Assembly: GCF_963678635.1 (NCBI RefSeq)
Contig: NC_087062.1
Location: 85,088,012 to 85,152,011, forward strand
Length of the DNA: 64,000 nucleotides
Direction: 5' to 3'
Source: Symsagittifera roscoffensis
Lineage: Eukaryota > Xenacoelomorpha > Acoela > Convolutidae
Positions 33,301 through 43,156 of this stretch are shown here, piece by piece. Position numbers and translations under genes: made by a program. The notes under the pieces are model-generated. The model saw only the letters and a list, made by a program, of their open reading frames with translations, searched no databases and had not been told where the DNA came from. Position 1 is the stretch's first letter. Each line of letters starts with the position of its first letter.

Positions 33301-35028
33301 TTAAACGAAAGTTATTCAAAATAGTTGTAATTGATTTTTGAAAAATTGATCTGAGAATACCTTTTTGAAACATTAAGAAAAAATTCCGAAAAATCTCCGG
33401 ACTTTACCTGAAAATTCCGAAGAAAGCTCTCCAGAGAAAATCCTAGACCAGCTCCTGACTTGTTCTCGTCTAATATTTGGTTTTAAGACTCAGCTTGTCC
33501 GATTTCAAACTAACTGAAAATCTGTGATCACAATTAATCAAAAAATATCCAGAAATTGCCAGGCGCTAAGTTTTTGTATATTTATTCAGCCTATGAAAAA
33601 AATCAAATGATAAGAAAGCATTTCTTAATTTCACAAAAAAAATTGGAGAATTGTTTATTATAACTCTTTCAAATTTTGTGTAGGCGGTAAATTTAAATAA
33701 AAATAAGTCTGTTTATAGTGATCTGTGGTCGTACGATCTGAAACCAGATTCGGAATTTTGGAAAGGAAACAAGGAAAAGGTTATCCAGCATACAGTTGAG
33801 AAATGCGACAAGTGTTTTGGACTGATGCGGAAGAAGTGCTTCGCCTGTGACACTAGTGGAAAGGTCACGTGTTTTCCCCATAATGTTCAAGGCACGTGTG
33901 TGAGGTGCAATGGTAGCAATTTGATTACTTGCGTCCATTGTCAAGGAATGGGTTCCGTGAAGTGTGACAAATGCGATGGAAATGGTGCTATGAGGTAAGT
34001 TGTAGAATCTTAATAACTATTCAATATGATGCTATTCAGTAACTAATCTTAATAACTAATCAGTAAAGGGTAAATAATAATATTCTGTCATATCTATAAA
34101 CATTTCAGTTGTCTCCTAATTTTTAATAAAGAGTAGTATCATATCAGTTTTATAGAAAAAAAAGTTCTCGTGCCGCTGTCCGTTTTTGTTGATTTTTATC
34201 TTGTTCATGATTTTGTTACTCACATTTGTGTAATTGCAGTCTTTTTACTGCTCAAATAGTAGACGCATTTACTGTTGCGCTTTACTTTTACAAAGCGAGG
34301 GTAGGATATTTAGGACAGTGGTTGACTTATTATTTTTGCGAGGGAGCATATTACAAGTTTCACTTAATTGTTTAAGGATCTCTCCAAAAGCAGCAAAAAA
34401 CGACGGAACTAATGCTGGGAGATTTTTTAAGTTAAATTGCGAAAGTTTCGTGCGCACGCTTCCGTCAAATTAATTTTTCCGAATCCAAAATAACAGCTAT
34501 GTTTTGATGTTATCTTCTTTTTCGTTTACCCTGATTTGGGCCTTATTTGTGGCCTTCTATGTTTACGGAATTAACCGATTGGCTCTAATAATTGTTTTGG
34601 CTATACATTAGTATCACTTCAAATGTGCGTTTAGACTGATCAAATCAGTTGTGGCCCAATACGAAGTGAAAGAGGGGTTCCATTTCGAAGGCGAAAAAGT
34701 GGAGGTGCCGCAGAAGAAGCTAGAAGGGGTATCGGGGGGAGTTAACATGTACACTTACGAAAGCCCTCCCCCTATCCAGCCGCTGCCTCCTTACAGTGGA
34801 TCGACAACCATGAATGAATCTGCTATGAATTTGCTGCGCGAACATTATGATAAGTTCGTACAAGCTAGCAGAGAGTCGGCACGTGTTTTAAAGCAGAAAC
34901 AGAGCTTGATTGCCATTCCAGTTACGACTGTTGAGTTGGTTTATAGAGGAAAACACTACAAATTGTGGATTTATGGCACAGAAATGTCTATTCATTGCCC
35001 AGCAATGGATGCGTGTTCAATTTTGTAA
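27399..35028 (+). CDS. SSUH2: SSUH2-like protein, 5 exons
   Basis: Exons: 27399-27506, 27783-28044, 32280-32577, 33719-33994, 34635-35028. All introns are GT-AG with continuous phases, giving 445 aa. The N-terminus is proline/serine-rich with a PPSYEE motif near the start, then a low-complexity stretch to about residue 120. Exon 3 opens the conserved body (LPPFD, ITEEQILNSFDEHV). Exon 4 encodes W-x-Y-D-L then a run of CxxC pairs (KCDKC, KCFAC, TCVRCNG, TCVHCQG, KCDKCDGNG), the DnaJ-type zinc-binding cysteine repeat of the SSUH2 (ssu-2 homologue) family. The C-terminus has IPVTTVELVY and WIYGTE, matching the family end. SSUH2 is linked to tooth development in vertebrates, and its molecular role is unclear. 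A good acceptor at 27368 just before the ATG exon suggests a 5' UTR exon. AATAAA is at 35029-35034, touching the stop, so the 3' UTR is very short. Confidence 0.9.
28235..28965. mobile_element. Foldback mariner/Tc1-like MITE with TA duplication
   Basis: Arms of about 300 bp or more are near-perfect inverted copies. The left end is TA-CAGTGCCGATTTAAATTAACC and the right end is its inverse, finishing GCACTG-TA. The start CAGTG and TA target site fit Tc1/mariner. Because of the palindrome, the same peptide-like ORF appears on both strands (28381 + and 28819 -); neither is a gene. It lies in SSUH2 intron 2. Confidence 0.85.
29283..31340 (+). repeat. Dispersed repeat family 2, copy 2, interrupted by a 172-bp tandem array
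   Basis: 29283-29425 matches the start of copy 1 (GGGGAGGAACTTAGTATTTGG) and 30880-31340 matches its second half (TTGAAATTTTTGATTTTTTGTC to TAACCTGCTATCCTTG). Between them is a tandem array and two CAGGTCTCTCCAGCTT blocks (30630 and 30839). It lies in SSUH2 intron 2. Confidence 0.6.
29530..30370 (+). repeat. 172-bp tandem array
   Basis: The marker CTACCC(G/A)TCCAGATTT occurs at 29732, 29904, 30076 and 30248, exactly 172 apart each time. A diverged unit sits at about 29547. Each unit also has TTTAATCGATAGACCAGG and GGGGAAGAGCTAT. Confidence 0.85.
31341..32065 (+). repeat. SINE-like remnant plus family 1 copy
   Basis: 31341-31400 has the SINE leader, and 31740-31765 has a SINE-type tail (GTGCAAGTTCGCCTCTGTG). 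The middle holds a local duplication with GCAATTATGTAGACTC at 31593 and 31629 instead of a tRNA core. 31800-32065 carries the family 1 blocks and ends at TTGATCCAGTTTTC. Confidence 0.5.
32715..33200 (+). repeat. Dispersed repeat family 1, long copy
   Basis: It runs from AGAGTAATGAACGTAGTGAG to TCAGTTGGCTATGTTTT with all internal blocks. It is a good reference for the family's extent of about 480 bp. It lies in SSUH2 intron 3. Confidence 0.6.
33265..33456 (+). mobile_element. hAT-like MITE 3' fragment
   Basis: GGAGAGCTGGGAAAATCAGT and the end AGAAAATCCTAGACCAGCTCCTG match the right third of the full element at 52235-52653. The left end is missing. It lies in SSUH2 intron 3. Confidence 0.5.
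34081..34157 (+). repeat. Direct repeat flanking SSUH2 exon 5 (left copy)
   Basis: About 77 bases here (TCATATCTATAAACA, CAGTTGTCTCCTAATTT, TAGTATCATATCAGTTTT) recur with few changes at 35035-35113, right after the SSUH2 stop codon. The two copies bracket the last exon. Confidence 0.7.
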
Positions 35029-35034
35029 AATAAA

Positions 35035-35113
35035 TATTCTTTCATATCTATAAACAGTTCAGTTGTCTCCTAATTTATAATTAGGAGTGGTATCATATCA
35101 GTTTTCATAGAAA
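35035..35113 (+). repeat. Direct repeat flanking SSUH2 exon 5 (right copy)
   Basis: This is the partner of 34081-34157. It overlaps the short 3' UTR, just after AATAAA at 35029-35034. Confidence 0.7.
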
Positions 35114-36077
35114 TTTTACAATTTAAATGATTGGCTTTGAAAAAAAGAAGATTGTATCGTATGGAGATATGGATTTTTTGGATCACGCAGAGATTGTTTT
35201 GATTATCTTAAATTAAAATAATTCTTTCTCATTGGGGTGAACTATATTAACTGAATGCACTAACTAAGAATTACACGAATTCAATCCGTGATTATCAATT
35301 TGTGATTTATACTGTTGAAAGAATTATCAGCTCAGAAAATTTCGAGAGAAAACAAAACCTTAATTTTGACCGCTCTTCTGTGAAATTGTCAGCCTTTGAA
35401 ATTTGGATAATAGTGGAATTATTAAGCAATAATTTTTTTCCTGTTTTTGATAATCTGTCTTCGATTCGTTTGAAATTAATTCGTATTCTGGGTGCCATTC
35501 GATTTGTTTTAATTATGGACTATTTTGCGTTGTCATTCCTTCAATTCATTTGGCTGTATGCGGTGCTAGTTAAAGCTGTAAATATGAACATCATCAACGC
35601 TTGACCGTTTTAGTTTTAGCAATGTTTTACTAAGAGAACATTACTGGTTACTCTTAGTCGTAAGTTACCTCTTAACTCTCCCCGTATGTTGTACTTGGGT
35701 AGTCTTAGACCGGCTATGTCATAAATTATTGTTAGAAATTAGAATTAATTAAATAAGCATAAAATGGATATACCCGGTAGTATAAATAAATTAATTAAAT
35801 AGCAAATCCTTATATTGCCAATGGGGTGGGGAAACTAATCTTTTAAACCGTTTTTATTTACCATACTTATACTGGGTTAATGATTGTGCGATGAAGTGTA
35901 GTCACTGGTTGCTGATTATTTGGTTTTTGATAATCTTTGTCCGATCTCCGGGTTCCGCTGCCTTTTCTTGATTTTTGTCTCGAAGTTTGAGAAAAAGTTA
36001 GCACATTTTTAAGTCTTCTCAGAATAAATCAACTGTCTGCTATGAAGCTCTGCCGATTTTAAGTCGCTTTCTTTCTT
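35114..36077. other. Intergenic, nothing recognised
   Basis: AT-rich sequence. A 100-codon ORF at 35302-35604 has no domain or splice context and biased AT-rich codons. Confidence 0.35.
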
Positions 36078-36512
36078 TACACTTGCGAAGCGAGTGTATT
36101 AGTACGAACCTTCTTTTTTTCCAACCTAAGTCATAAATTTTTGTGCCACTCTTGGGTGTTAGCAAAGTTAGTGTGGATGCCTTCAGTTTGTTATATTCCA
36201 AATTGTTTCATGCAAAATTGAGTCTATTTGTTTTTGGTGCCACTTTTGCTGTACGGCATTGTCAAGTTCTTTGCATATGAAGCTGCTTTATTCGTGACTA
36301 GTGTTTGTCGGTTGTTAAGCTTGTGTGGCTGAGTGGATAGTGCGTGAGACTCAAAATCTATTGATAGCAGTAGGTCGCAGATTCGAATCCTACGCGTAGA
36401 CGAGTTTTCGCTACTTCGAGGCTTATTTCTACTTTTCTTATTTTACTTGATAGAGCTGGTTTTTGGTCGTGTTCCTGCAAGTGTTTGCGAAGCACAGCTT
36501 TGCCTCGGTGTA
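36078..36512 (+). mobile_element. Composite tRNA-derived SINE, long copy
   Basis: It starts CACTTGCGAAGCGAGTGTAT. The tRNA-like block is at 36319-36402 (TGTGGCTGAGTGGATAG, anticodon arm ACTCAAAATCT, B box GATTCGAATCC). It ends with a decayed hairpin at 36485-36505, then CCTCGGTG. Confidence 0.65.
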
Positions 36513-36922
36513 AAAATTATCCATAAATTCTACGACAAAATTATCTAGTCAGATTTTGGAGTTATAACTTTGCCCAGCAACATGTTTTCTCAGCAGCAAG
36601 GCATCAATAATTCGCATTCCAACATTCCCACATCTTTGAGAACTCACTTTGTTTTAATTAATTGAAATTGAAATTTTTTTATATCTGATGCCAATATTCA
36701 TTCTATTTTTTGCTTATATTTCAGTTAATTAAATTTAGTCTTAGACATTTTTGTCTTTTTAGCAATTCCACTGAATTTATCCGTAGCTTCTGTGGTTTTC
36801 TGTTTTGTGCTAAATTGATTTTTTACTTTCAGATTGTTGTTTGGGCAGCTATTTGTTAAAGTAATTGACTGCCTTAATATCCATGCGCCTAATAAATTGA
36901 ATCGAAGTCTTCAGTTTAGTAA

Positions 36923-38047
36923 ATGGGTCCTTTCAAACTGCAAAGATGGCATTTCGAGGTGGCTAAAATGTGCACTTATGCTGCTATACCATGCACCCTA
37001 TTCTACCTACTCAACTTCACTCCAGCTCTCAAGTGAGTCGTCGCATAACACGACAACCAGCCGATTAGCATGTGTGTCGATTAGCTTGCCCATGTAAAAG
37101 CATGTAGTTTGAAGACTCGCTATGTCAAGTTTTATATTTTTAATTGAGCAAAATTGAATTTTTCTTTTTCTGATATCCATTTATGAGTTCAATTCAAAAT
37201 CATTTGCTGAAAGTGACGTAAATAGCACTCTCTAAATACGAACGTGGAAATGGCGCAAAAAAAAACGTGAACGATTTCTAGTTTCGAAAGTGGAATTTAA
37301 TTTTTAGATTTCGAGTGGAATAAAAACAACTGTTGATCCAGTTTTCTCAAAGTGGGTAAATGTTATCAAAAAATCGCCAATCATAAATCTGCCTAGAAAT
37401 TCAAAGACCTGGAAGGGCATCTATTTTTTTCTCTGAATTAAACTCTGGCCAGAAGTTTAGTCCTAAATTGTTGGTTTCAAGAAGATATTTTATTCGATCT
37501 AAGCGTAGCATAGTTTTTGAACCTGAAAGCGGGGAGGAACTTAGTATTTGAGTGTTTCTGTTTTTTGTTTTCCTCGCAAAATCAGGTGCCAAAAACAATC
37601 ATCGGAGTGCATTGTGTGATATATCATATTTCAGTTTTTGCAGTCGTGATTCGGACCATATCAAAAAAAACCTCTGTGTTGAGAAAAACTGGTTTGAAAT
37701 TTTGATTTTTAGTCCAATTTCAAGCAAACAAAGGGAGCGAGAAAGCTTATAATAGGCTAAAGTAGGCATCTAATAGCAAGATGATAAATTAAGTTAAGTA
37801 ATATGAGAAAAAAAACAGGCCAAAAACAACTTGTTTTTTTTTACAGTAACCCAACTATCATTCATGCTTTTACCTGATTGTATTTAGATTTCTTGGTTAT
37901 GCGAGAGTGCAGGCTCGAAATACCCTGGATGCAACCGAGAGATATTCAGCCGTGAGAGTAGACCTCGGAAAGCAACTGGGTCGCTCCTTCGAAAAAGACT
38001 TGGGACAACATAACAACGCCAATAAAAACGCCACCAAAACCAAATGA
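36923..38047 (+). CDS. Small two-exon membrane protein, distantly PET100-like
   Basis: Exons 36923-37032 and 37888-38047 join in frame (phase 2, GT-AG) to give 89 aa, ending at a TGA. The first exon starts MGPFKLQRWHFEVAKM and then has one hydrophobic segment (about residues 17-34). The second exon encodes a basic, Asn/Lys-rich tail. A W-x-x-E-x-x-x-M-x-x-Y-x-x-x-P-x-x-x-F pattern lines up without gaps with PET100, a small inner-membrane factor for cytochrome c oxidase assembly, but the part after the membrane segment does not match the family well. A good acceptor at 36832 suggests a spliced 5' UTR. The evidence for a gene is the frame kept across a clean intron; the identity is tentative. 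The intron holds family 1 and family 2 repeats. Confidence 0.5.
37190..37440 (+). repeat. Dispersed repeat family 1 copy
   Basis: It is almost the same as the copy at 11570 (AAGTGACGTAAATAGCACTCT, TTTCGAAAGTGGAATTTAAT, TTGATCCAGTTTTCTCAAA). It lies inside the intron of the small gene. Confidence 0.6.
37514..37862 (+). repeat. Dispersed repeat family 2, copy 3
   Basis: It has GGGGAGGAACTTAGTATTTG, CAGTCGTGATTCGGACCAT, GTTGAGAAAAACTGGTTTGA and TACAGTAACCCAACTATC in the family order, without the tandem array of copy 2. Confidence 0.55.
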
Positions 38048-38261
38048 CGACTTTTTTGTTCTTTTGTGAGTTATGGCTCAATCATAATAACAACTCATTT
38101 GTAATAGATAGACGTTTTATTTTTCATAATTTACGATTAATATGATCTGTTTTAACTTCGAAGATGTCAGCTAAGATTCATGGATTTGCACGCATGATGC
38201 GGAAAAGATTAAGTCTTACGTTATATTAAAACTAGTGAGCTTTCATGTGGAATGATATAAG

Positions 38262-38500
38262 GTCAGGTCATTTTTTTTCAAATTTCTTTTCGAAAGTTTA
38301 CTCGACCAAAATGATTTTCCGAGCTCTCCCAAAGCACTAAAAAGACCCTGTTTTGGCCATATTTTCTATGTCGCAGGCAAATTTTTGAAAAAGCAGGCCA
38401 AACAGGGCGTTTTTGGGCTCTTTTTGGAAAATTTTGACCAAAAATCGCGTTTTTTTTTCGGCGCGCGCTCCTTGCATTTTCGGCCCGCGCTCCTTGCTAT
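38262..38500 (-). mobile_element. hAT-like MITE fragment, reverse orientation
   Basis: The inverse of the full element's middle is recognisable (AGCTCTCCCAAAGCACTAAAAAGACC, TTTGGCC, GCGCGCGC). Both terminal repeats are lost. Confidence 0.5.
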
Positions 38501-39055
38501 TTCCTTGCATTTTTTGGTGTTCGTAGATCTTTTTTCCTTTTATTTGCTGGATTGAGGAGGCAGCTTCTCTGGGTTAAAATAATAATCTGATCGACATTGT
38601 TTACATTTTCTCTTTTTCAGCCAAGTATTTGGCATACAGTAGGACATCCAATTTCTGCTTTTCCGGTAATTTAATTTCTTCTCAAACTTATACTTTCTGC
38701 TTCGAATCTCAAAAGCATCATCAAAATCAACGTATCTGTTATGTCATCGTCAAATTTTTCTGCGATCTTGACCAGCATCTCAAAGGTTCGGGGAGGAGTT
38801 ATGGCTCAGGTTAAGTTTTTACAGTCATGTTTACCTGTATCAAATTAAGCTGAGATGTCTCAATGGTATCATTCTGAAGCTTTTTCAGTCTTGATTCCAA
38901 TTCATTAAAAAATCTAAAAAAGAATTGGTGTAAATTTCTCCGTTTTCCAGTCTGAACCATCATTTTTTTTCAATGTGTACATTTATTTTTTGTTTTTTCA
39001 ATACAATTGGGCACTCGGAAAATTTATAGGATTTGATTTTTTCTGTAATTAATTT
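38501..39055. other. Intergenic, nothing firm
   Basis: A 61-codon ORF (38629-38814) follows an acceptor-like site at 38620, but no domain is recognisable and no partner exon was found. Confidence 0.3.
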
Positions 39056-39059
39056 TCTG

Positions 39060-40200
39060 AGACGCTTCTGAAAATTTTTTCACTTTTCACAAAAGTTTTT
39101 TTTCTCAAACACTACTGCTTCGATTTCCAAAAATTTGGTACCAATGGAAAGATCGCCCTTTCCCATGTGTGGCTTCATTTTCCTCCAGTCTCTTTTTACC
39201 GTAGCTCATGTTTCTACTGCCTTGGAAAAAAGTCTGTGGTGGGGAGGGAGGGAGGGTGGAATCTTCGACCCATATTTGTGGATTTTTTCTCTACACAAAA
39301 AGTTATGTGGATTCTATACACAAAAAGTTATCGTCCTCGGAAAGTCTTTTTTAAAATAATTTTTGGCTGTTTTTTCTCGAAAAAACTACCCTCCGTAATT
39401 TGAGATTCTGTGTTGAGTGGAGAGGAAAGATTTCGAGAAACTACTGACATTAGCGTTTAAAACTAAACTGAAGAAAAATTTATCGTCCTCGGAAAAATCA
39501 ATTTATTGAGTTTCTGATCGTTTTTTCATTCTTTTCGAGTTTTCATGAAAACTACCTTCCCAAACCCAAGGTTTTGGGTTCAGTGGAGAAAACGGGTTAT
39601 ATGGTGCTCCTTTGACGAAGCGGATACCTCCAAATTTGTTTAAACGAAAAGTTATTGCCCTCGAAAAAGTTAAGCTTTTGATTTATTGACCGTTTTTTGA
39701 AACCTCTTGAGCTGTCTCGGGAAACTATTCTCTCAAATCAGAAATTTAAAGTTTAATCGCAAGAACAGGTCGTGTACAGCACTTGTTCATAAGCAATTAC
39801 GCCGAGTTGCTTTTATACGTGAAAATTTATGGCCCTCGGAAATGTCAAATTTTGATTTTTTTTTACCGTTTTTGAAACCTTTGACTTTTCTCGAAAACTA
39901 CTCTGCCAACCCTCAGGTTAAGTATTCAATCGAGAAATCCGGTTGTTAAACTTATCTGCTTAAGCGGCGTTTGCATAAGCTTGCCCTTAAAAACCCGGTT
40001 TTGGAAATTTCTTTGCTTCGGCAGCCTTTGCTTAAGAAATTTCTCTGCTTAAGCTTGCTTCTGAAATTTTGAAATAATTAACTTCATCCTGCATCAGTAG
40101 AACAAGTGTCAATCAGGTACCTTCAGCTTTAGCTGTGCTCCTAGTTTCATTCACTCTCGGAGTCTGGGAAGAAACTAAGGCATTGGGTATTTTTCTTCAT
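39060..40200 (+). repeat. Degenerate relative of the 172-bp tandem array
   Basis: Diverged units carry (G/A)AAAACTAC(C/T) near 39383, 39550, 39722 and 39896, about 170 apart. The block ends near 40108 with a CAGGTACCTTCAGCTTTAGC stretch resembling the CAGGTCTCTCCAGCTT end at 30630. Order and spacing suggest common origin with 29530-30370. Confidence 0.5.
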
Positions 40201-40239
40201 TATTTCTAGCCAATTCTGACTACGTCAAGTAAAGCTCGT

Positions 40240-42450
40240 ATGGGTCTAGTGTGATATTATGTTCAAGCTCCAGAAGTTTTTCTTAAGATTGTTTTAAATA
40301 TCTAAAAAGTTCTCTCAGTTTTGAGCCTGTTTAAGTTCTATGAGTCTTTGTTAAAATAGTTTAAAATATCAAAAAATTTCTCTTTCAGTTTCGAGCCTGT
40401 TTAAGCTTTATGAGTCTTCGTTAAGATGTTTCAAATATCAAAAAAGTTCTCTCCGTTTTGATCCTGTTTAAGCTTATGAGTCTTTATTAAAATAGTTTTA
40501 AATATCAAAAAACTTCTCTCAGTTCTTGAGCCTGTTTAAGCTTTATGAGTCTTCGTTAAGATCGTTTTAAATATCAAAAATGTTCTCTCAGTTTTGAGCC
40601 TGTTTAAGCTCCATCAGTCTTTGTTAAAATAGTTTTAAACATCAAAAAGTTCTCTCAGTTTTGAGCCTGTTAAAGCTCTATGAGTCTTTGTTAAAATAGT
40701 TTTAATTATCAAAAAATTGCTCTCAGTTTCAATCTTGTTTAAGCTCCATGAGTCTTTGTTAAGAATGCTTTAAATATCAAAAAGTTCTCTCATCTTTGAG
40801 CCTGTTTAAGCTCCATGAGTCTTTGTTAGAATAGTTTCAAATATCAAAAAAGTTCTCTCAGTTTCGAGCTTGTTTAAGCTCCATGAGTCTTTGTTAAGAT
40901 TATTTTAAATATCAAAAAAGTTCTCTCCGTTTTGATCCTGTTTAAGCTTATGAGTCTTTTTTAAAGTAGTTTTAAATATCAAAAAACTTCTCTCAGTTTT
41001 TGAGCCTGTTTAAGCTTTATGAGCCTTCGTTAAAATCGTTTCAAATATCAAAAAAGTTCTCTCCGTTTTGATCCTGTTTAAGCTTATGAGTCTTTAATAA
41101 ATTAGTTTTAAATATCAAAAAACTTCTCTCAGTTTTTGAGCCTGTTTAAGCTTTATGAGTCTTCGTTAAAATAGTTTTAAATAACAAAAAGTTCTCTCCG
41201 TTTTGAGCCTGTTTAAGCTCTGAGTCTTTGTTAAAATAGTTTTAATTATCAAAAAATTGCTCTCAGTTTCGAGCTTGTTTGAGCTCCATGAGTCTTTGTT
41301 AAGATTGTTTTAAATATCAAAAAAGTTCTCTCAGTTTTGAGCCTGTTTAAGCTCCATGAGTCTTTTTTAAAATAGTTTTAACAAAGACTCATGGAGCTTA
41401 TACAAGCTCGAAACTGAGAGAACTTTTTTGATATTTAAAACTATTTTAAAAAAGACTTTTATTGTTTTAAATATCAAAAAAGTTCTCTCAGTTTTGAGCC
41501 TGTTTAAGCTCCATGAGTCTTTGTTAAAATAGTTTTAATTAACAAAAAGTTCTCTCAGTTTTGAGCCTGTTTAAGCTCTTTGAGTCTTTGTTAAAATAGT
41601 TTTAATTATCAAAAAATTGCTCTCAGTTTCGAGCTTGTTTGAGCTCCATGAGTCTTTGTTAAGATTGTTTTAAATATCAAAAAAGTTCTCTCAGTTTTGA
41701 GCCTGTTTAAGCTCCATGAGTGTCTATTAAAGTAGTTTTAAATATCAAAAAACTTCTCTCAGTTTTTGAGCCTGTTTAAGCTTTATGAGTCTTCGTTAAG
41801 ATCGTTTTAAATATCAAAAAAGTTCTCTCAGTTTTGAGCCTGTTTAAACTCCATGAGTCTTTGTTAAAATAGTTTTAAATATCAAAAAGTTCTCTCAGTT
41901 TTGAGCCTGTTTAAGCTCCATGAGTCTTTGTTAAAATAGTTTTAAATATCAAAAAAATTCTCTCAGTTTTGAGCCTGTTTAAGCTCTATGAGTCTTTGTT
42001 AAAATAGTTTTAAATATCAAAAAAGTTCTCTCAGTTTCGAGCTTGTTTAAGCTCCATGAGTCTTTGTTAAGATTGTTTTAAATATCAAAAAAGTTCTCTC
42101 AGTTTCGAGCTTGTTTAAGCTCCATGAGTCTTTGCTAAAATAGTTTTAAATATCAAAAAAGTTCTCTCAGTTTTGAGCCTGTTTAAGCTCCATGATTCTT
42201 TGTTAAACTAGTTTTAAATATCAAAAAAGTTCTCTCAGTTTCGAGCTTGTTTAAGCTCCATGAGTCTTTGTTAAGATTGTTTTAAATATCAAAAAAGTTC
42301 TCTCAGTTTTGAGCCTGTTTAAGCTCCATGAGTCTTTGTTAAAATAGTTTTAAATATCAAAAAAGTTCTCTCAGTTTCGAGCTTGCTTAAGCTCAATGAG
42401 TCTTTGTTAAGATTGTTTTAAATATCAAAAAATTTCTTTCAGTTTCGAGA
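40240..42450 (+). repeat. 68-bp satellite, about 30 copies, with one inverted monomer
   Basis: The monomer reads AAATATCAAAAAAGTTCTCT, CAGTTTTGAGCCTGTTTAAG, CTCCATGAGTCTTTGTTAA, with period 67-69 bp. Two flavours (GAGCCTG and GAGCTTG) alternate in places. From about 41380 to 41457 one monomer is inverted, making a local palindrome. The array lies between the small gene and the helicase exon at 43157. Confidence 0.9.
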
Positions 42451-43156
42451 CTCTCATAAAACTTCGTTCAGTTTCGAGCCCAAATTAGGCCGCAACTTTG
42501 AGATCAAATGTGTTAACTTTCTTTGGTTCGATACTTACGTTCGCTACCAGAAAAGAATGCTCGCATTAGGGCGGACCAGTTAATTTTCCCGCAATCTTTT
42601 AACGGGAACTTAACCCGGCGGAACTTATGCTTTTTTCTAATCCAGTTTTCTCAAATTGAGTTAATTTCATCAAAAAAGTCTCAATCATAAATTGTTCTTG
42701 AAATTTGAAGCGCTTTGCGACCATATATCTTTCCAATTCAAAAAAAAAGACAACAGCTTTTTAATCTGTTTCCTTGCGTTCGTTGACTCTTTTCCAACTC
42801 TCTGTTGGCTATGTTTTATTATTTTTTGCGAGATTTCTTGATTTTTTTCCTTGCGATCTGTAACTTCGACTTGTGACAGGATTTGAAAGCGAAGCGTGAT
42901 ATCAGGCTTCGTGTCAGTTAGTGCATTAATTGCTTTTTATAAGATCTAGGTTATGCGAAATGTTGCTTAAAATCCTACGTAGCAATTTAGAATATATAAT
43001 CCTGAGCAAGGTCTTTGGAAGTCTGCACTCATTTAAATTGTTTTTACTATTTGTTGAGGTGGTTTTAAATGGTCAAATGTTTTCATGATTGGAATTTTTG
43101 TCGTTGGAAGCTGCTAAAAAGTTGATAATTTAATCAGCGCTTAGTTTAATTTTCAG
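42451..43156. other. Region before the helicase exon, family 1 repeat inside
   Basis: 42630-42815 carries family 1 blocks (AATCCAGTTTTCTCAAATTGAG, CTTTTCCAACTCTCTGTTGG). The rest is AT-rich and leads to the acceptor TTTAATTTTCAG at 43156. No upstream exon was identified. Confidence 0.45.

Noticed and set aside
35302-35604. 100-codon ORF after SSUH2
   Set aside because: AT-driven codon make-up, no domain, no splice context.
36834-37097. 87-codon ORF starting MLFGQLF
   Set aside because: It overlaps the small PET100-like exon in another frame; only the other frame continues across the intron into 37888-38047.
38262-38500. Possible complete hAT-like element in reverse
   Set aside because: Neither terminal repeat nor a target duplication is visible, so it is listed only as a fragment.
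38629-38814. 61-codon ORF after an acceptor-like site
   Set aside because: No domain, and no partner exon joining in frame was found; it could still be an unrecognised exon of the helicase gene.
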